Assembly (NCBI GenBank): GCA_018907035.1
Contig: JACCIC010000096.1
Location: 1-64,000 of the forward strand
Direction: 5' to 3'
Origin: Sycobia sp. Sy_11
Taxonomy: Eukaryota; Arthropoda; Insecta; Hymenoptera; Epichrysomallidae
Length of the DNA: 64,000 nt
A program made the position numbers and the translations under genes. Of the stretch, positions 46,369-60,559 are shown one piece after another. Position 1 is the stretch's first letter. Each line of letters opens with the position of its first letter. The notes beneath the pieces are model-generated. The model did no database searches and was not told the DNA's origin. It saw only the letters and a list, made by a program, of their open reading frames with translations.

Positions 46369-48419
46369 CACAATCTTTCTTTATTTTGGTATGTTATACT
46401 ATACAAATGAAAACTACTTATTATATATTATATATAATCTACAACTATCTCTCGCTCTCTCCCTCTCTCTCAATCTCTTAATTTGTACGTATACAAAATT
46501 TACATCTATCTATGTATCTGACTAACTCCTTCTATCTTTATAACTCTCGCATACATATTTACATTTATTCACCCAACGAACGAGAGCGCATATACTTGCT
46601 TTGCAAACAGCTGTCCTTTCTTCTTAGTGGAACTCGCGCGCCTCTGTCCGGTATCGATCGCTTTTTTTCTTCTTAATTGCTTTATTTTGAAGTGGTTAAA
46701 CTTCCATCAGAATAAATCGTTTGGTTTATTGAAAATTTAACGTTTGCTTTTCATGTGGTAAAGAATATAAATTTCTAGCAGCGAACCTTATTGTTATTAA
46801 AAATTTATTGTTTATAAATCGACTAATTATAAATTTAATAGCTATCCAGTTTTATTTAATTTAATGTGTATATAAGTAGTAATTAAGAGTAACCAACTTT
46901 TGAATATAAAATTATAGTTCTATTATAAAGAATATATGAAAGTATATATAAGTGACATCTATTATATTAATTATGAAGACAATTTGAAAATTCTCAAAAA
47001 CCTATAGCTTTTTACACAGTTTTAGACTTAATACTACTACGTTGCTGGGTCTATAATTGTAAATATCTGGAACACTTTGTAAATAAGGGATGAAAACATC
47101 AAAATCACGGACAAAAATATTATTAATAATAACCGTAAAAAGTGAATGGTATGAAAAATAACGATTTATATGTAGTATATTGATTTATTAAAAAAGTAAA
47201 AATGATTTCTCCAGTACGTTGGTATTCTTTACTAACTTAATCTTTGAGTCTTTTATTGCAGCTAGATGCACCGCTTTTAAAATCGCGTATAAAAACGAGC
47301 TGTCGTTACGATTACTCATTATTAACAGCTACTGCAGTCTTTTAAATCTACAATCGAGCACTGATTTAAACTGTTATCTGAGTGTAATTAATTAAATTTT
47401 CCGATTATGATAGAAATTTATCAAATTTAACGTTAACGCGATAATTTCCGATCTCTGCTCTTTAGCATTGAATTAAAATTTATTTTTTCACGTGACAAGT
47501 CACTTTAATATTTATTTCCACGTCTTAAATGGATATTACTTACATTTATTCATATAATAATATATTTAAAATTTTCAATTGTGAGTACAATATTATACAT
47601 AAGCTGTTTGATATTACTTAATCAAAATATATATATGACTTATGTTCACATTTTTCAGCGTTGACTGATTCTACAAATAGAACAAACCTTCCTTTTAAGA
47701 TTCATAATACAGGACTGTATAGAATAGAACTTTTTTAAGCAAATAGTTTATATGACACCGTGCATTTCATCAAGCTCGTGTAAACCAGAATAACGAATAA
47801 TATTAAGACTTTTTTCTCGAGATACACGACAGCTCAATTTTTTTCGTTAAAAAGTTAAATTAAAAAGTGGCTTTACGTTGAAAGCCTATTCGAATAAATT
47901 ATTTTGGCTGGGTTATTTAACATTTTACTACATAAGTACTTTAATTCCTGTTTAAAATAGTAATACGTAGAAGGAAATATATAAAAAGGATATAAAAGAA
48001 ATAAGATTAGACACGTATAAATTTTTATGCTCAAGCAATAGTTGCGAAGTTTTCACAGTCCGTTATTAATGCTGGATTAATTGATATAGACAGTCACGTC
48101 ACAGAGCAGCAAAATCATGCTCTTTCTTTCGGTGTCTCTTCTCTCCAGCGGCGGCAAGTAGAATTGTAACTTCATATAAAACTCTCGCTTGATTCACGTT
48201 GCCTTTTCGATCTACTCAAACTTTCTTTTAACATCTTCCTATTATATACGTAGCTGGCGGTGAATTTTTATTTACTTAAGTAAATTTAAGTAAAATTTTG
48301 ATATCCATTAAAGTTGCAACAAGGTATGTAGTGATTTTCAATAAATTATACGTTCGGCCGATTACCGACAATTATGAATAAACTCGTGACAACAGCTTCG
48401 ATCAAACAAGACCCAATAT

Positions 48420-48790
48420 TCGTGCCTTCATAAGCGAACTCAAAACGCGGAAAATGATCAACCCCGTGTCCGTTCGTTGGCTTTCGCCGACTACGGTGAA
48501 TCTTAAGCGTTAAACCGTAACTTAGCCACGCCGGGCTCTGTTGCGCGAATAATATACCATTACCTCCATGGTAATTGAGATGGGTGCATATATACGAGCG
48601 TCATCCTTCCCCAACCTCGCTATCGACGAGCCCCCCCCCCGTCACCCTTTCGAAGCTTTCCGTGCAACTCCTCAAGACGCAGTAGTATATGCCTTCGAGC
48701 GGTCCAACGCGTGGCGCACCGAATTCGAGGCGCGACCGAACGCGGACTCGGGCCCGACGGGGCTTCAGCTCTCTTGCAACTAAGTTCAAT
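48420..48790. other. GC-richer island
   Basis: Contains a C-run (48630 to 48639) and many CpG. A 71-codon plus-strand frame (48568 to 48783) has no recognisable similarity and no splice-flanked structure, so it is not called as a gene. Confidence 0.3.
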
Positions 48791-49308
48791 GCGCTTTCCA
48801 CGACACGAATTAATTTTCAAACAAATTGATCGCACTAATTGACGAAAATACGACAATTGATGCAGTATCACCGATACTCGGCTGGGGCTGAAGCACGCTA
48901 TCGGGAATATAGGCGAATCCTTCGCGAAATGGACCCCTGGGCACTTTTGACTTCGGTCAGTCCCACTGCGGTATATTTCTCCCGATCCCGTCGATATAAT
49001 GCCTATAATGCCAACGTTTTTCTGTGTCATTAATTCTATACGGCTCCGATTTCATTAGACTACTGCTGATTCTCGGTTATGTGGGCGTGCTATTCAACGA
49101 CATCGAACTATACAGTAAAATGTGAAATTCCCCAGCAGTCCGCTGTTTCACAATATGGCTTAATTGAAGAGGTCAAAAATAAGCTCAGCACTAACTAAAA
49201 AATAACCATTTATTTTATTCAAATATAACTCTTTGCCCTTATTTTTAATTAAATGCCGTAGAAAATGGTACATTTTTATTTGATCATTATAGTTACAATT
49301 AATCATGA

Positions 49309-49320
<12 letters not shown>

Positions 49321-49370
<50 letters not shown>
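49321..49370. repeat. (TA)n microsatellite
   Basis: 25 TA units. Confidence 0.92.
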
Positions 49371-49371
<1 letters not shown>

Positions 49372-50159
49372 GGCGGCTTAAAAACATAATATTCATGATG
49401 TTTCTAAATATATAATTCTATTAAAATTAGAATTATTTTAAATCAAATGAATTAAATAGAAAAAAATTCATCGATATAAATTTTCACTGAATATAGCTTA
49501 AGTTATTATATTTAATTCATTCGTCATTTCGAACATTTCATTTTTCAATTTTATAATTCTACATATTTGTTATAAGTATAGACTGTTTTAGTGTAGAAAC
49601 AATTTTTATCTAAAAATTAAAGCTCGCTAAATTAAAATTTTTTTTAATTTCTTTAAATCATTCAAATTCTGTAATCATAAAAGAAATATCTTTTATAATT
49701 TTAAATATACAAATGATACTGTAATTATCACAACATATTTTGTAATTTTTATGTTGTACAGTATTTATTTAAAAATAAAGGGAAGGATAAGGTCTATTTA
49801 AATAAAAAAAATGTTTAAGTATTAGTTTTTTTATTATATTAATGCAAATAACCTTACAGGGTTTATTATAGGACGAATAAATCCCCATCTCTCTTGTTCT
49901 TCTTTAAAATTAACAGAAAAGTGTAAAATCGAGATGAATTTGAAAATGGCTCTAACGGATCCCGTGTAACAAAGCTATGGCAATCTAAGTTTTATATAAA
50001 ATAATACAATAATTATCATTTATATTAATGTATAAAAATGTAAATAATACGTACATAAAAATATAAACATAGACAGTAACGGATTTACGATAACGTTTTT
50101 TAATTGATTACACAGCAAACAGAAAATGTAAAAAAAAAAAACAAAATATTCTGCCTCAT

Positions 50160-50420
50160 TGGTCCTACTTATGTCAAGCTTGGACCTTTTCGTGCAATAG
50201 ACCTAAACCTCTCGGATCGGTCATGGTCCCGTAATTTTTCTGAAAATTCCGCGCGTAACCACGGTGACCGTCGCCGTAGAACGGAAAGCCGCCCTTCGAT
50301 GAAAGCAGAGCAACTCGACAAGAAAGGGCGATAGTAGAGACGCAGAACGCTCGATCACCACGGGGGGTGGGGCGGGCAGAGGTCGGGTGCGAGGCAGGGA
50401 GCAAAAGTATTTGCACGATC
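50160..50420. other. GC-richer island
   Basis: Balanced to GC-rich composition with a G-rich end (50360 to 50400) in AT-rich DNA. No recognised coding sequence. Confidence 0.3.
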
Positions 50421-53188
50421 GTTTTAAATCTTTTTAAATTTATACTATTTTTAACCTTCCCCGGGCTTATGGAGAGCGCCTAACGACACTACTAGTACTT
50501 TGAAGGTACGATTTACTTTCCAATTTGAATGGCATTAAGAGGAAAACGAGATATCCTCTACCCGTGTGGACTACACAGGGGTGTTTTTCGGTACTGATGC
50601 GAATGACAAGTTCAAAATGAAACTTATAAGCACCCCCTTATGCTTCCTGGAGGCGATCTTTACTTTGAATATTTTATGTATAGTGCAAATATTCTAATTG
50701 CAATAGTTCAATCTAAATTTTGAATGATCCAATGTGTTTTGTCAAGTAAATATGAAACATATAAAAATATTTGATAATTTATTTCTTCAAATTGTTAATT
50801 AAATTTTTTAACTTGTTACTATGATTGGAGATGTTATTAATCATAATGTAAAATTCAGTTATTTATTTTTAACATAACATGAGTTATTTTTTAATTGTGG
50901 ATATTTTTTCCAAATGTTATCCATAATCGCCTGACTGTTCAATAATACTTGTTCATTTACAATCACAATGAGAAAGTATTTAACAAAATCTTTATTGCAA
51001 TAAAAAATTATTCAAGTGAAATAATTAAATGTGAAAAATCATTCTTATTTGACAGCATATAATTACCCACGCCACTTTATATATTATAATAACAATTTTA
51101 ATACATTGGCAAATAAACAACTGTATTTGAAATGAAACGCAACGTTTCGCTGGCAAGGTTTGCCAACAGCTCCAGGCGCACAATTCTATTAAAAACTGAA
51201 AAGCGCAAAATAGTAAAGGAGGCGCGTCAGTTTCACGACTCGTATATACACTTTAAAATATCTAGTCTGTCGCGACTCCTTGACACATTAAAAACTTATT
51301 GTTCTGCGCTTTTACGTTTTTTGTTCACTTCTTTGTTATTTTGTTAAAATAATGTATTATATATAATTTAAAGATAAATATAATATTATCAGGGGCGATT
51401 CATCTTTAATAAGATTTGAAAGTTGAAAGTCAAATAAATCGACTGTCCGAACTACCAGATAGCATCAGACATTTGCATTTCTTCCATAACTGACAATTGG
51501 TTGAAATTAATTAAAAAATTTAGAAAATTCACTGCAAAAAATTTTGCTTAAACTCATATGTTTTTAAATCATGTCGCTAAAATATTACATCGTATTAAAA
51601 ACCTACGTGTAATATAAATGTAATTCCATAAGGTTGATTGAAGACTCCCAAAACATTTATTATTAATATTATAACACTTATTACTCAAAATAATTCATTT
51701 AATTGAATTTTTCATGGAATTGAGACAACGAAAGGCATCAAAAAGAGTGGTTTTCTTGACTATTAAGGCGAGTAAATATTGTGTTTTATTGATTTTTTTA
51801 TACAGTATTTCATTTTTATGTAAAATTAATGTATTGTTCCCCTACTGGTAAACATTGGCTTTCCGGTCTGCGCATTCCCCTTGTAAGTAGAGCTATTAGG
51901 ATTATGGTAATCTGATGACTTTTCAATAAACGGACACTAAAAGGAACAAGATTTTCATCACAAACTGGTGTTGGAGGCTTATTTTTAACGGACGTTATTT
52001 TTACACTTTTATTAAACGCGTATTTACTTTGTACACATATCTAACATAAAAGTGACTCCTCGCTTAAACTAAAAAAGTCGCTTTCAGCTATATAATTACC
52101 ATCTTAAATCCTTATTTAATAGCCCGCGTAAGTTTATCTAATTAGTCAGATACGAAGATAAATATATAGTATAAAATGCAAGCTCTTTTCCGTTACATTC
52201 GTCCGATTTTATGGGCCGAGCTGTCGTAACGCTGTGATAAAGTAAGATTAAGGAAAGTTCAATTATATTTTAAATTAATTTTGCTCTTATCTATTAAAAG
52301 GGAATTAGAGTTGGCCGGAATCGGAGAGTTATGTGCGATATCGCTCGGTTAGCCGAGTGCAAACTTAATTTGAGTTTTAATTATTTTTCGCGCGCGCTGA
52401 AATAAGTGGCGACACCGAGAGCGCGCGGCTGTAAGGATTCGGTAGCTACGCGGCTGATCGATCGATTAAGTTCAGAAATGTTCAACGCGACTATAATATT
52501 TATTACTGTCTTGTTCCAAAGCGATCGGCGTTTAACGGATGGAAGGGATTAGGAAGATTAAGAAGTTCCTATTTAGAGAAATCAAATATCAGGGTTTTTT
52601 CGGCGAAAATTCCATTTCATTTTGCTAAAGTAATATTTAGAAAATTGATCTGGCTCCACAAGTGACTTTAGGAAATGCCTGCCCTTTTCACATAAAGAGT
52701 ATTTCCGTTCAAAAGAGCTGGAAATATTCTTTTCTTTTATTCCGATCACATTGAAATAATAGAAAATGTGATTGCTGCAAGGGGTCGAATAATCAATAAC
52801 TTTGCTTTACAAAAATGTGAATGTTTAAAAGTAAATTATTGCAAATGGTATAATAAAAAACTGAAGAGAAAAATACATATAAATTAAGATACGATATTGT
52901 AAGATATAAATAAATAAGTAGACATGTATGTTAAATTTTGGAAATTTCTCTTTAGGATTCATTTGCCCATTTATTCAATACTGATGCTCCTTGGCGTATA
53001 AACAAAATTCCGTACTTGTGTAATTTATCGAATGCTTTATTGAAGCTTGCAAAATGTATACACTGTTTGTTTTGGAAAATAATTTTATTCTTAATTCACA
53101 ACTCTAGAAATAGGAATTTGGAATAAATGCAAAGAAAGCTGGGAAATCAACGAAAGAAAAAACAATTTTCAATATTAATCATTATATA

Positions 53189-53246
<58 letters not shown>
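53189..53246. repeat. Compound (AC)n(AT)n microsatellite
   Basis: Eight AC units followed by about 21 AT units. Confidence 0.9.
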
Positions 53247-53249
<3 letters not shown>

Positions 53250-54569
53250 ATACACTTATCTATTACTCGTAACTAATTGTCAATCACCTGCTTTTTCACT
53301 TTTAATGCAGTAGAAACACGTAATAATATTCGCATTATCGCAAATGCGTAAAAATAATAAAATATATATGAAAATAATAAAAAAAAATTTTAACTGGAAC
53401 AATAACCAGGGTCCTTTAGAAATAGTTTTTTTTGTCCCTAATAAGTAGTTTTTCAATTAGTTTTTCAATTAGCTTGTAAACTTCGGCACGGTGGCTAATG
53501 TTCGTGTATACCATACATCGATCAATTTGCTCGGGGAATGTGAAACGTTAATTTACTCTCTCAAAATGGCTCGTACGCTGCCTAACAAAAGGCATACCGC
53601 GTTTAAAGGAATAATTATGTAGACCGTCACCCTGAAATGCTTTGATCATCAAATTTCCACGCACTCCCCTGTGATCCATTTTCTAGGATGTTCAAGATAG
53701 TGAGGTGATTGCGAATTTTAAATTGATATGCCAAAAGCAATTGAGAGAAGTTTTTGAATCGTGTGTGGTAAGTAAATTATAAGAACGACTATAAGTAATT
53801 AACCTTATTCTTTAATTACAATCGTACAATAAAAACTATGAGCGCCTTAAAAATATGGATAATACAATCGAATGCAATATGAAATAAAATAGGTGGAACG
53901 CTGAGCTAAAGCTTTTTTATAAGTGCCATTTTAAAGGAGCGAAAGCTCTCCTATGATTATCTGCACGCGACCTCCGCTTTCTTCGATTTGCAATTAAAAA
54001 AGTGCAATGCTTACATTGAATATCAAAAATAAAAATGTAAATATTCTCTTATTTTTGATCGCACTTTTATAAAATAATTGAATTATGCTCTTAGGGAAAT
54101 TACTATTTTGTTCGCTGTTTTTTTTTGGTATTAAATATATATGTTGCACAGCTGCTGAAGCAGTTCTATAAATGGTCGGAAAACAGTTTTGAAAAAGTAC
54201 ATATAATGAATAATACGAAATCAGTGTAAAATTTATAAGTATATACTTAATAGTTTAAAAACTGTTGGATGGTTTCGAAACTGTCGTGAAAAAATCAAAT
54301 AACTTTTCTAAAAATATTTATAAGATACGCTTTACTTGAATTTACTTTATTATAATAAAAATATCTTATTATTGACAATCGTATTAACTATATTCTAAGA
54401 AATGTCGAAACATTATAAATGTGTATCTTAGAAATAAATTTCAACGCACGATTAACGTTCCTCGTCGTGTTATTCGACTTTCGTCGTTCCGCATTTCCAA
54501 TTTTCCCGCAGGAATAACATAATTTTTGCGATTTCAAATCTTTTTCTCCTCAATACATATATATATATA

Positions 54570-54990
54570 TACCGAACTGGAAATACGAGACCCTAATCCG
54601 ACCCAACGACTTTTGAACAGTCATCTTCGGGATCGCGACGCTCGCCCCAGCCCCGCGCACTTTCGCTTCCACATTACAGTCACGCGTATAAGTAACTGTG
54701 ATGGGGGCAGGTTCTCTCGTCCGCCGCTCTTATAATGCGCGAGAAACCCTACGGCGCAAGCTGATAAAGACGCAGATATATAGAACGATCGCGTTTCGGC
54801 GCTGTCTCGCAAGAGAGAGCCCATCGGTTTGCACCCGTGTAGCGACGGCAACGACGAGCGGGATTTCATATAATAGCGTCAAAGATAAGGTGGACCGATG
54901 CGAATAGGCGTCGATTTTCCGACAGACATTGCTCGGGCTCTCCCCCGTGTTAGCTGCCTCGGCGTAGCGACGAAATCACGTAACAAGCGA
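54570..54990. other. GC-richer island
   Basis: About 420 bases rich in CpG; short frames on both strands (for example 54526 to 54735) are not recognisable. Could be a conserved non-coding element, an unrecognised short exon or an old insertion. Confidence 0.3.
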
Positions 54991-57900
54991 GATAAACGAG
55001 AATTTCGTGCGGAGAACTTTAGTACGGGGACGTTTTAAAGTTGGCGATGTCAACTGCAAGCCCTGTATAAAGTACGGCCGGTTGCAGGCCATTCCGAATT
55101 TGTGGTATTTTCCGGCAAACGGTGGCAAAGTAATATTAAGATGTTTTATTAAGCTTAATATTTTTATTATGCTATTTTCTATTATGTAGACTCGAACAAC
55201 TTGGTTTTTGTTCTATCAAACCTTTTATAGTCTCTTTATTATTCTAGTAATAATTTATTTCTATAAGATGAATTGTAAATACCAGATAAACTGAATTATT
55301 TTTTCGTTATTCAAAACTTCGATAATACCAAAATCATAATATACATTACATCTTTACTATTATCGTACTATATGATTGTTCCCAATTGACTTCGGTGCCT
55401 GTAAATTACACGCCAAAAACGTTTTAACAAAAATTACTATATTTTCTAAAAACAAAAGATATGTGATAAAAAGTATAGGATTTTTTTGACTTTTTATTAT
55501 AAATCTAATAAAACATGCTATAGCTCATTCATCTTTTATAATACGGTATAGTAAATTTTCTTACACTTACAATCTTCTCTTCTCGTTCTTAAGAAATATA
55601 GTAATTTTTTTCTAATCTAATATACATACACATGTACATTGGTTGTACAAAATGCTAATAATACTGAGGAAAAAAAATATCGATCTCTTTTTGGATTGTA
55701 CTATCGTATTCAACAGATGTCTATTTCAACAAATCTCATTTTAATAATAACTGGTATAATAGCTATTGAAATCAATCGTTAGAATTTTATTTTACAATTA
55801 TAATCGAATTAAAGTAGGCTCATAATTCCATCTTAATATGAGTAAACTTACACCATCAAGTATCAACATTGATCACTTATAAAGACTAAATTCGCCGATT
55901 TCAGCTAATTGAAATTCTTTATTAGAAATTCACACTCGTTCGATTCGAGCTTTGCAATATAATTATTATAAATATCAACATTTTAATTCGAAGTTGACGC
56001 TGTCTTTAAAACAGAAAAGTTGTCTTTCATAAACGGACGATGTTGATATAAATGCAAACTTGGCGAATGAAGAAACTAGAAACCGATAGCAGCAGACAAT
56101 TAATTAATGTGTAGGAAGCGCGTCTGTGCAAGGGATTTTCGCCTATATAGAATTTCAGAATTCCTGATTGTTAGCACAAAAGTTTCCAAGCTTGATATAT
56201 TAACCAACAGTTGCAAGTTAATTTAGAGTGAGTCGGCTTAAAGACTCATATTCTTTTCCTAATGAATTCGTAGACAACGTTTGACAGATTTACTACACTT
56301 GTGATCGACGCCCAATGCAATAATAACATTTTCGTTTGCGAACATTTTTTCTACTTATTGAACAAAAAATAAGAAAGTTAACTTCCTAGTTTCTTTTTCT
56401 GTTTAAGTATTTATTTGTCATCATCGATTGAAAGGGTGGAATAAATAAAAAACTGAATACATATGATTCCGTAAATCATGAATACATATTTATTCTTTGA
56501 AGGATATTAAGTAGATCATTAAACGCAATATTAAACGTTAGAAACAATGTTAAAGCGTTTTTTATAAGATTTTTTTTGGGTTATATTACATTTCTTAATA
56601 ACAAATGTAATGTAAACATTTTGAATTAAAATCAGAACTTTGACAAGAAGTTCTGGTATAAAAATGTTTTTCCTTAAATTTTAAACAAAAAATAATTAGA
56701 CATTCAAAAATGTATTAATTAAATCTTAATCAACAATACCTGTTTCTAACAAATTAATTAATTAATAATAATAAGTTTCATTATTTTCGGGTGTTGATAT
56801 ACGTTTGCAAAGGAAGGAGAAATATTGATTAGGATTTATACAGCACTAAAAATGGCAATTTGATATTCAAAATACTAAGTTAAATTTATCGTAATTAAAT
56901 TATATGTATGAAACAGCCGTACAAGTATGGTTAGACAGTGATATCGAATGAGTTTCAATGGTCATTTAAATTTCATGTTAAAGCATACCACTAGTAAATT
57001 AATTATACTTCTACTTGAATAGATCTCTATACCAGCCTCGTCATCGGGCAGAACCCTGATGGTTGGCATCGTTGGCTATGAATAATCACACTCGAGGCCC
57101 TCGCGCCTGCAATCGAGATGATGAGTCTCTGGAGACTCCGCACAAATCTCCTTCACTTCAGAAACCACACTCTGTCAGTCGCGGGTGATTCCATAACATA
57201 CCATCTGGTCTAGAAAATAGACGATCATATGCGAAAAGGCACTTTAACTACTCGCGCTTGAATGAATCTCGGGAAATACAAAAAGCGTTACATAAACGCG
57301 TAACATAAACAACCCTATCCGGTTACAGAGCTTCAAGCAATAAAAAGTCAGAATCTTTGAATATCGAATATTAAACTATAAATACGTGTAATATAACTTA
57401 TAATATAATATATATAGTATAATTAACGCAAAGAACCACAAAAAAAAGAAACAAGTCCTTCTAAGTAAAACTGTTATTAAGTACAGCTATTTGCGATTTT
57501 TTACGGACCACGGAACAAAAACTGCATCCCAGAAGCCAAATTGCTCCTGTCCGGGATCGTTACAAATTGTTTGACCACTGCAGTGTTGTGTGATCAATGA
57601 CTGTCCAGTTCGAATTTAAGTTACGTATTACAGTGATCGTGAATTAACGTTATAGACAATGACCTGCAAAAAAGCGACCCATTAATCAAAGTCTCCGCCA
57701 TCGACAAATCGAGGGTAAGATATTTACAAACAATGTGCATCGCCTCCACGTTGTAAATGGAGAAGCTCGACTTTTCCAGGCTTAATAATGCGGCTACTCT
57801 GTGCTTGAGCATTCGAAAAATTCGCGGAGAATTCGCATGACAGGGGAACACTGAAACTGCAAAGCAAACCTCTTATACTTATATCGATCGCGCAATCTGC

Positions 57901-58542
57901 AGTTCAGAAATATTTACTTTTTTTTCTGTATTTTAATAATGGCATGCAAATTAATTTCACGAGGGCAATAGTTATAACGATGAATCTAAAATTTTTAATA
58001 TTATAAAATGAAATTCTTTCTATCCAAGGAAGTTTTAATTAATTTGAGCTACGAAATTCCGACGTGAATTCAGTTTAATGCTAATGTAATCAAGAATCTT
58101 ACGTCGAACTAAATGAGAAATCCTGCTCAACATCCCACTTTAGCAGACCGATTGTTCGAGTTCTGAGTGCTAGCCGGTCTAAAACGACGTACTCGCTAAT
58201 TCAGGCGTCTCTTTATACTGCTTCCTAATGTAAATCAAAAGGTTTTAGAGTCCGATATCGATTAGTTTATAGGTATTTCGAAATAATTAAGTTGAAAGCA
58301 CTAAAGTCAATTTCGAGGATTTTCGGAAAGTGATCGATAAGAATTCCATACACGTAAGATATTTTTATATCCATATATAACAATCTTCTTTTTATACGGG
58401 AAATCTCATTAGAGAAATTTCTGTCTTTCTGTCTTCTGCCGTTGAAGCTAACACTAAAGACACACAGAAACTTTTCAAATTCTCTTTATGGAATAGTCAA
58501 ATAAATAACACAATACGCTCAGTCTATACTCTTATACAAATC

Positions 58543-58545
<3 letters not shown>

Positions 58546-58588
<43 letters not shown>
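58546..58588. repeat. (TA)n microsatellite
   Basis: About 21 TA units, 60 bases upstream of the SINE. Confidence 0.9.
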
Positions 58589-58591
<3 letters not shown>

Positions 58592-58653
58592 AGTAAATTA
58601 ACAGTTGAACTATATTTATACTGGCATTTTATTTTAATTTTTTTTATATTAAT

Positions 58654-58860
58654 AGAGGCCTACGATGGCTCGATCGCTAGAGCGAAGGACTAGTAACTCG
58701 GTGATCCGAGTTGCAAATCCCGGTCTCGGCCGATTGACACAGGCACCGCTGTAATAATTTACATGTGCTTTGTTTACAAACATATCGTAGACCTCCGTCG
58801 CTGATTAGCACCAATATTTGGAAGTATAAATAGAGCGACGTTAAATAATATAAAAAAAAA
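58654..58860 (+). mobile_element. tRNA-derived SINE with target-site duplications
   Basis: A 207 bp unit lies between two copies of TATATTAAT (58645 to 58653 and 58861 to 58869). Its head resembles a tRNA: a 5' GGCC and 3' GGCC could pair as acceptor, GCTC...GAGC forms a D-arm stem with an A-box-like TGGCTCGATCG, and GTTGCAAATCC (58710) is close to a B box with one extra base. The body (58740 to 58845) is unrelated to tRNA, and the unit ends in an A run. SINEs are transcribed by RNA polymerase III from such internal boxes and moved by a partner LINE. Confidence 0.7.
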
Positions 58861-59295
58861 TATATTAATTTGCTTATAATCTGAATATAAACATCTATTA
58901 AAAATTAAAATTGTGTAAAAACTATAACGTCATACCTGAAGATGAGAGAAAAAGTATTTATATATAAGATTTATAATCTAAGCTTTCTTTAATAATTATT
59001 GTATACTTCATAATATTCTTTGTAATAAAGTTACTTAATTGATGTAACAGCATTACCTTCCTTCCATATTCCAAGGCTAACAAATCGGATTAGTGTAACA
59101 CAAAAATCGCGTTTCAACTTTTGTTAAATTAGACAAGGTCGGAAATTGGTAATGCGCTATCCGCCTATTTTTCCTCACTTAATCATTTATCCTCTTCGCC
59201 GGGCATCTTCGGTCTTACATATATATACAGCTAACTACCGTATTCATGACCGCACTTAAATTATACAGAGCACATATTTTACCTCTTTCCTTGAC

Positions 59296-59300
<5 letters not shown>

Positions 59301-59346
<46 letters not shown>
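59301..59346. repeat. (TA)n microsatellite
   Basis: About 23 AT units. Confidence 0.92.
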
Positions 59347-59353
<7 letters not shown>

Positions 59354-60559
59354 CATAGCTTATGATTAACGGTCGAATCCTGTGCACGCGTGCAGGATAC
59401 TCTAGGTATAACGAGCCCTCCACGTGCTGCTACAGCATCGAAGGAATATAAACGAAGAACGAACTGTTCAGAGCACTGATATCAATGATAAAATATAAAC
59501 TGATAAAAGTAAATTCGGAGGGGTCAAAAAAGGCAAATCTAACATATTGTACGATCAATTTAAAGTAATGTATGGTTAAAAGTTCCTGAATTTGAACATT
59601 TTTCTTTTGCTTTTATTATCCAATAAAAGCTAGCTTTCAATTTAACCGAAGCTGTGACCATTCCTTTCTTTGGTAAAAAGTACTCGATTATACAGATATA
59701 AAAATGTCAGTATCATTCAATGTCAAACATATTGTTCTTGTTTTTAGAATAACTATTCTAAACTATGTGTATCAATGACAATTTATACAATTGTATATCA
59801 AAATGTTAAAGAAATTATTATAGTCTTATGTATTACTATGCATTATATAAAAGGAGTAGAAAATTCAAAGCTTCAAAAAAAAATTAAATTGCTAGTATTT
59901 AATAAACATCGTCATTTTACTTCTAAGCTCGCTAAATGGACAAAAGGCTTACCTGTGAAGAAATCGCTAGCAATATTTATATTTTTTATAATTGAAAATG
60001 TACGTAATATTAATTTTAAAATGGTATAAAATAAAATCTGCATTGAGAGAAATAATATGGCAGAAATTATTATTTTCTACGATAGAGAGGAGGCAAACGT
60101 CAAATTTATCTTTTTATAACAATACAACCACACTACTATCTCTCACTACTAAAATCCCGCTCAATTATTAAGTAAAAATTAAAATACTTTATAGTATAAA
60201 TAATTTGTTTTACGAATATTCAAACTTAATAACCCTTTAAGGTACCTGTTGCTCAGTCGTATTCATGAATTTTCATAACAGCTTCTCAACTGTAAGGGGC
60301 ACTGCTATATTTTCGGTTCGCAAACGTAGAGTTATAATAATGTAGAACACGGCCTATATAAGCACAGTAATACATGCAAACATTCAAGTAGAAACGCGCG
60401 ATTCGATTTTAAATGAGAATCAGACTTCCATTCTCCCAAATCCGGATATTATTACAATATTGAACGCGGTAATTTATCGGGTATAGTTTTTTGAGTTTTC
60501 TGTTTTTTTTTTTTTTAACTTTATTTTATAAAGACCTTCCTAGACTCATAGACTTTATT

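Noticed and set aside
46018..46406. Open frames of repeated Ser-Leu or Glu-Arg
   Set aside because: Translations of CT/GA microsatellites, not proteins. The same applies to Tyr-Ile frames over TA arrays elsewhere.
56990..57250. Possible LINE or gene fragment in a GC-richer block
   Set aside because: Composition differs from the flanks, but no frame or motif could be assigned.
57621..57851. 76-codon minus-strand frame
   Set aside because: Reads like a plausible protein but I recognise no family and see no start context or splice sites to support it.
58656..58732. Functional tRNA gene
   Set aside because: The anticodon stem pairs poorly, the T-loop has an extra base and an unrelated body plus A tail follow; SINE with target duplications explains it better.
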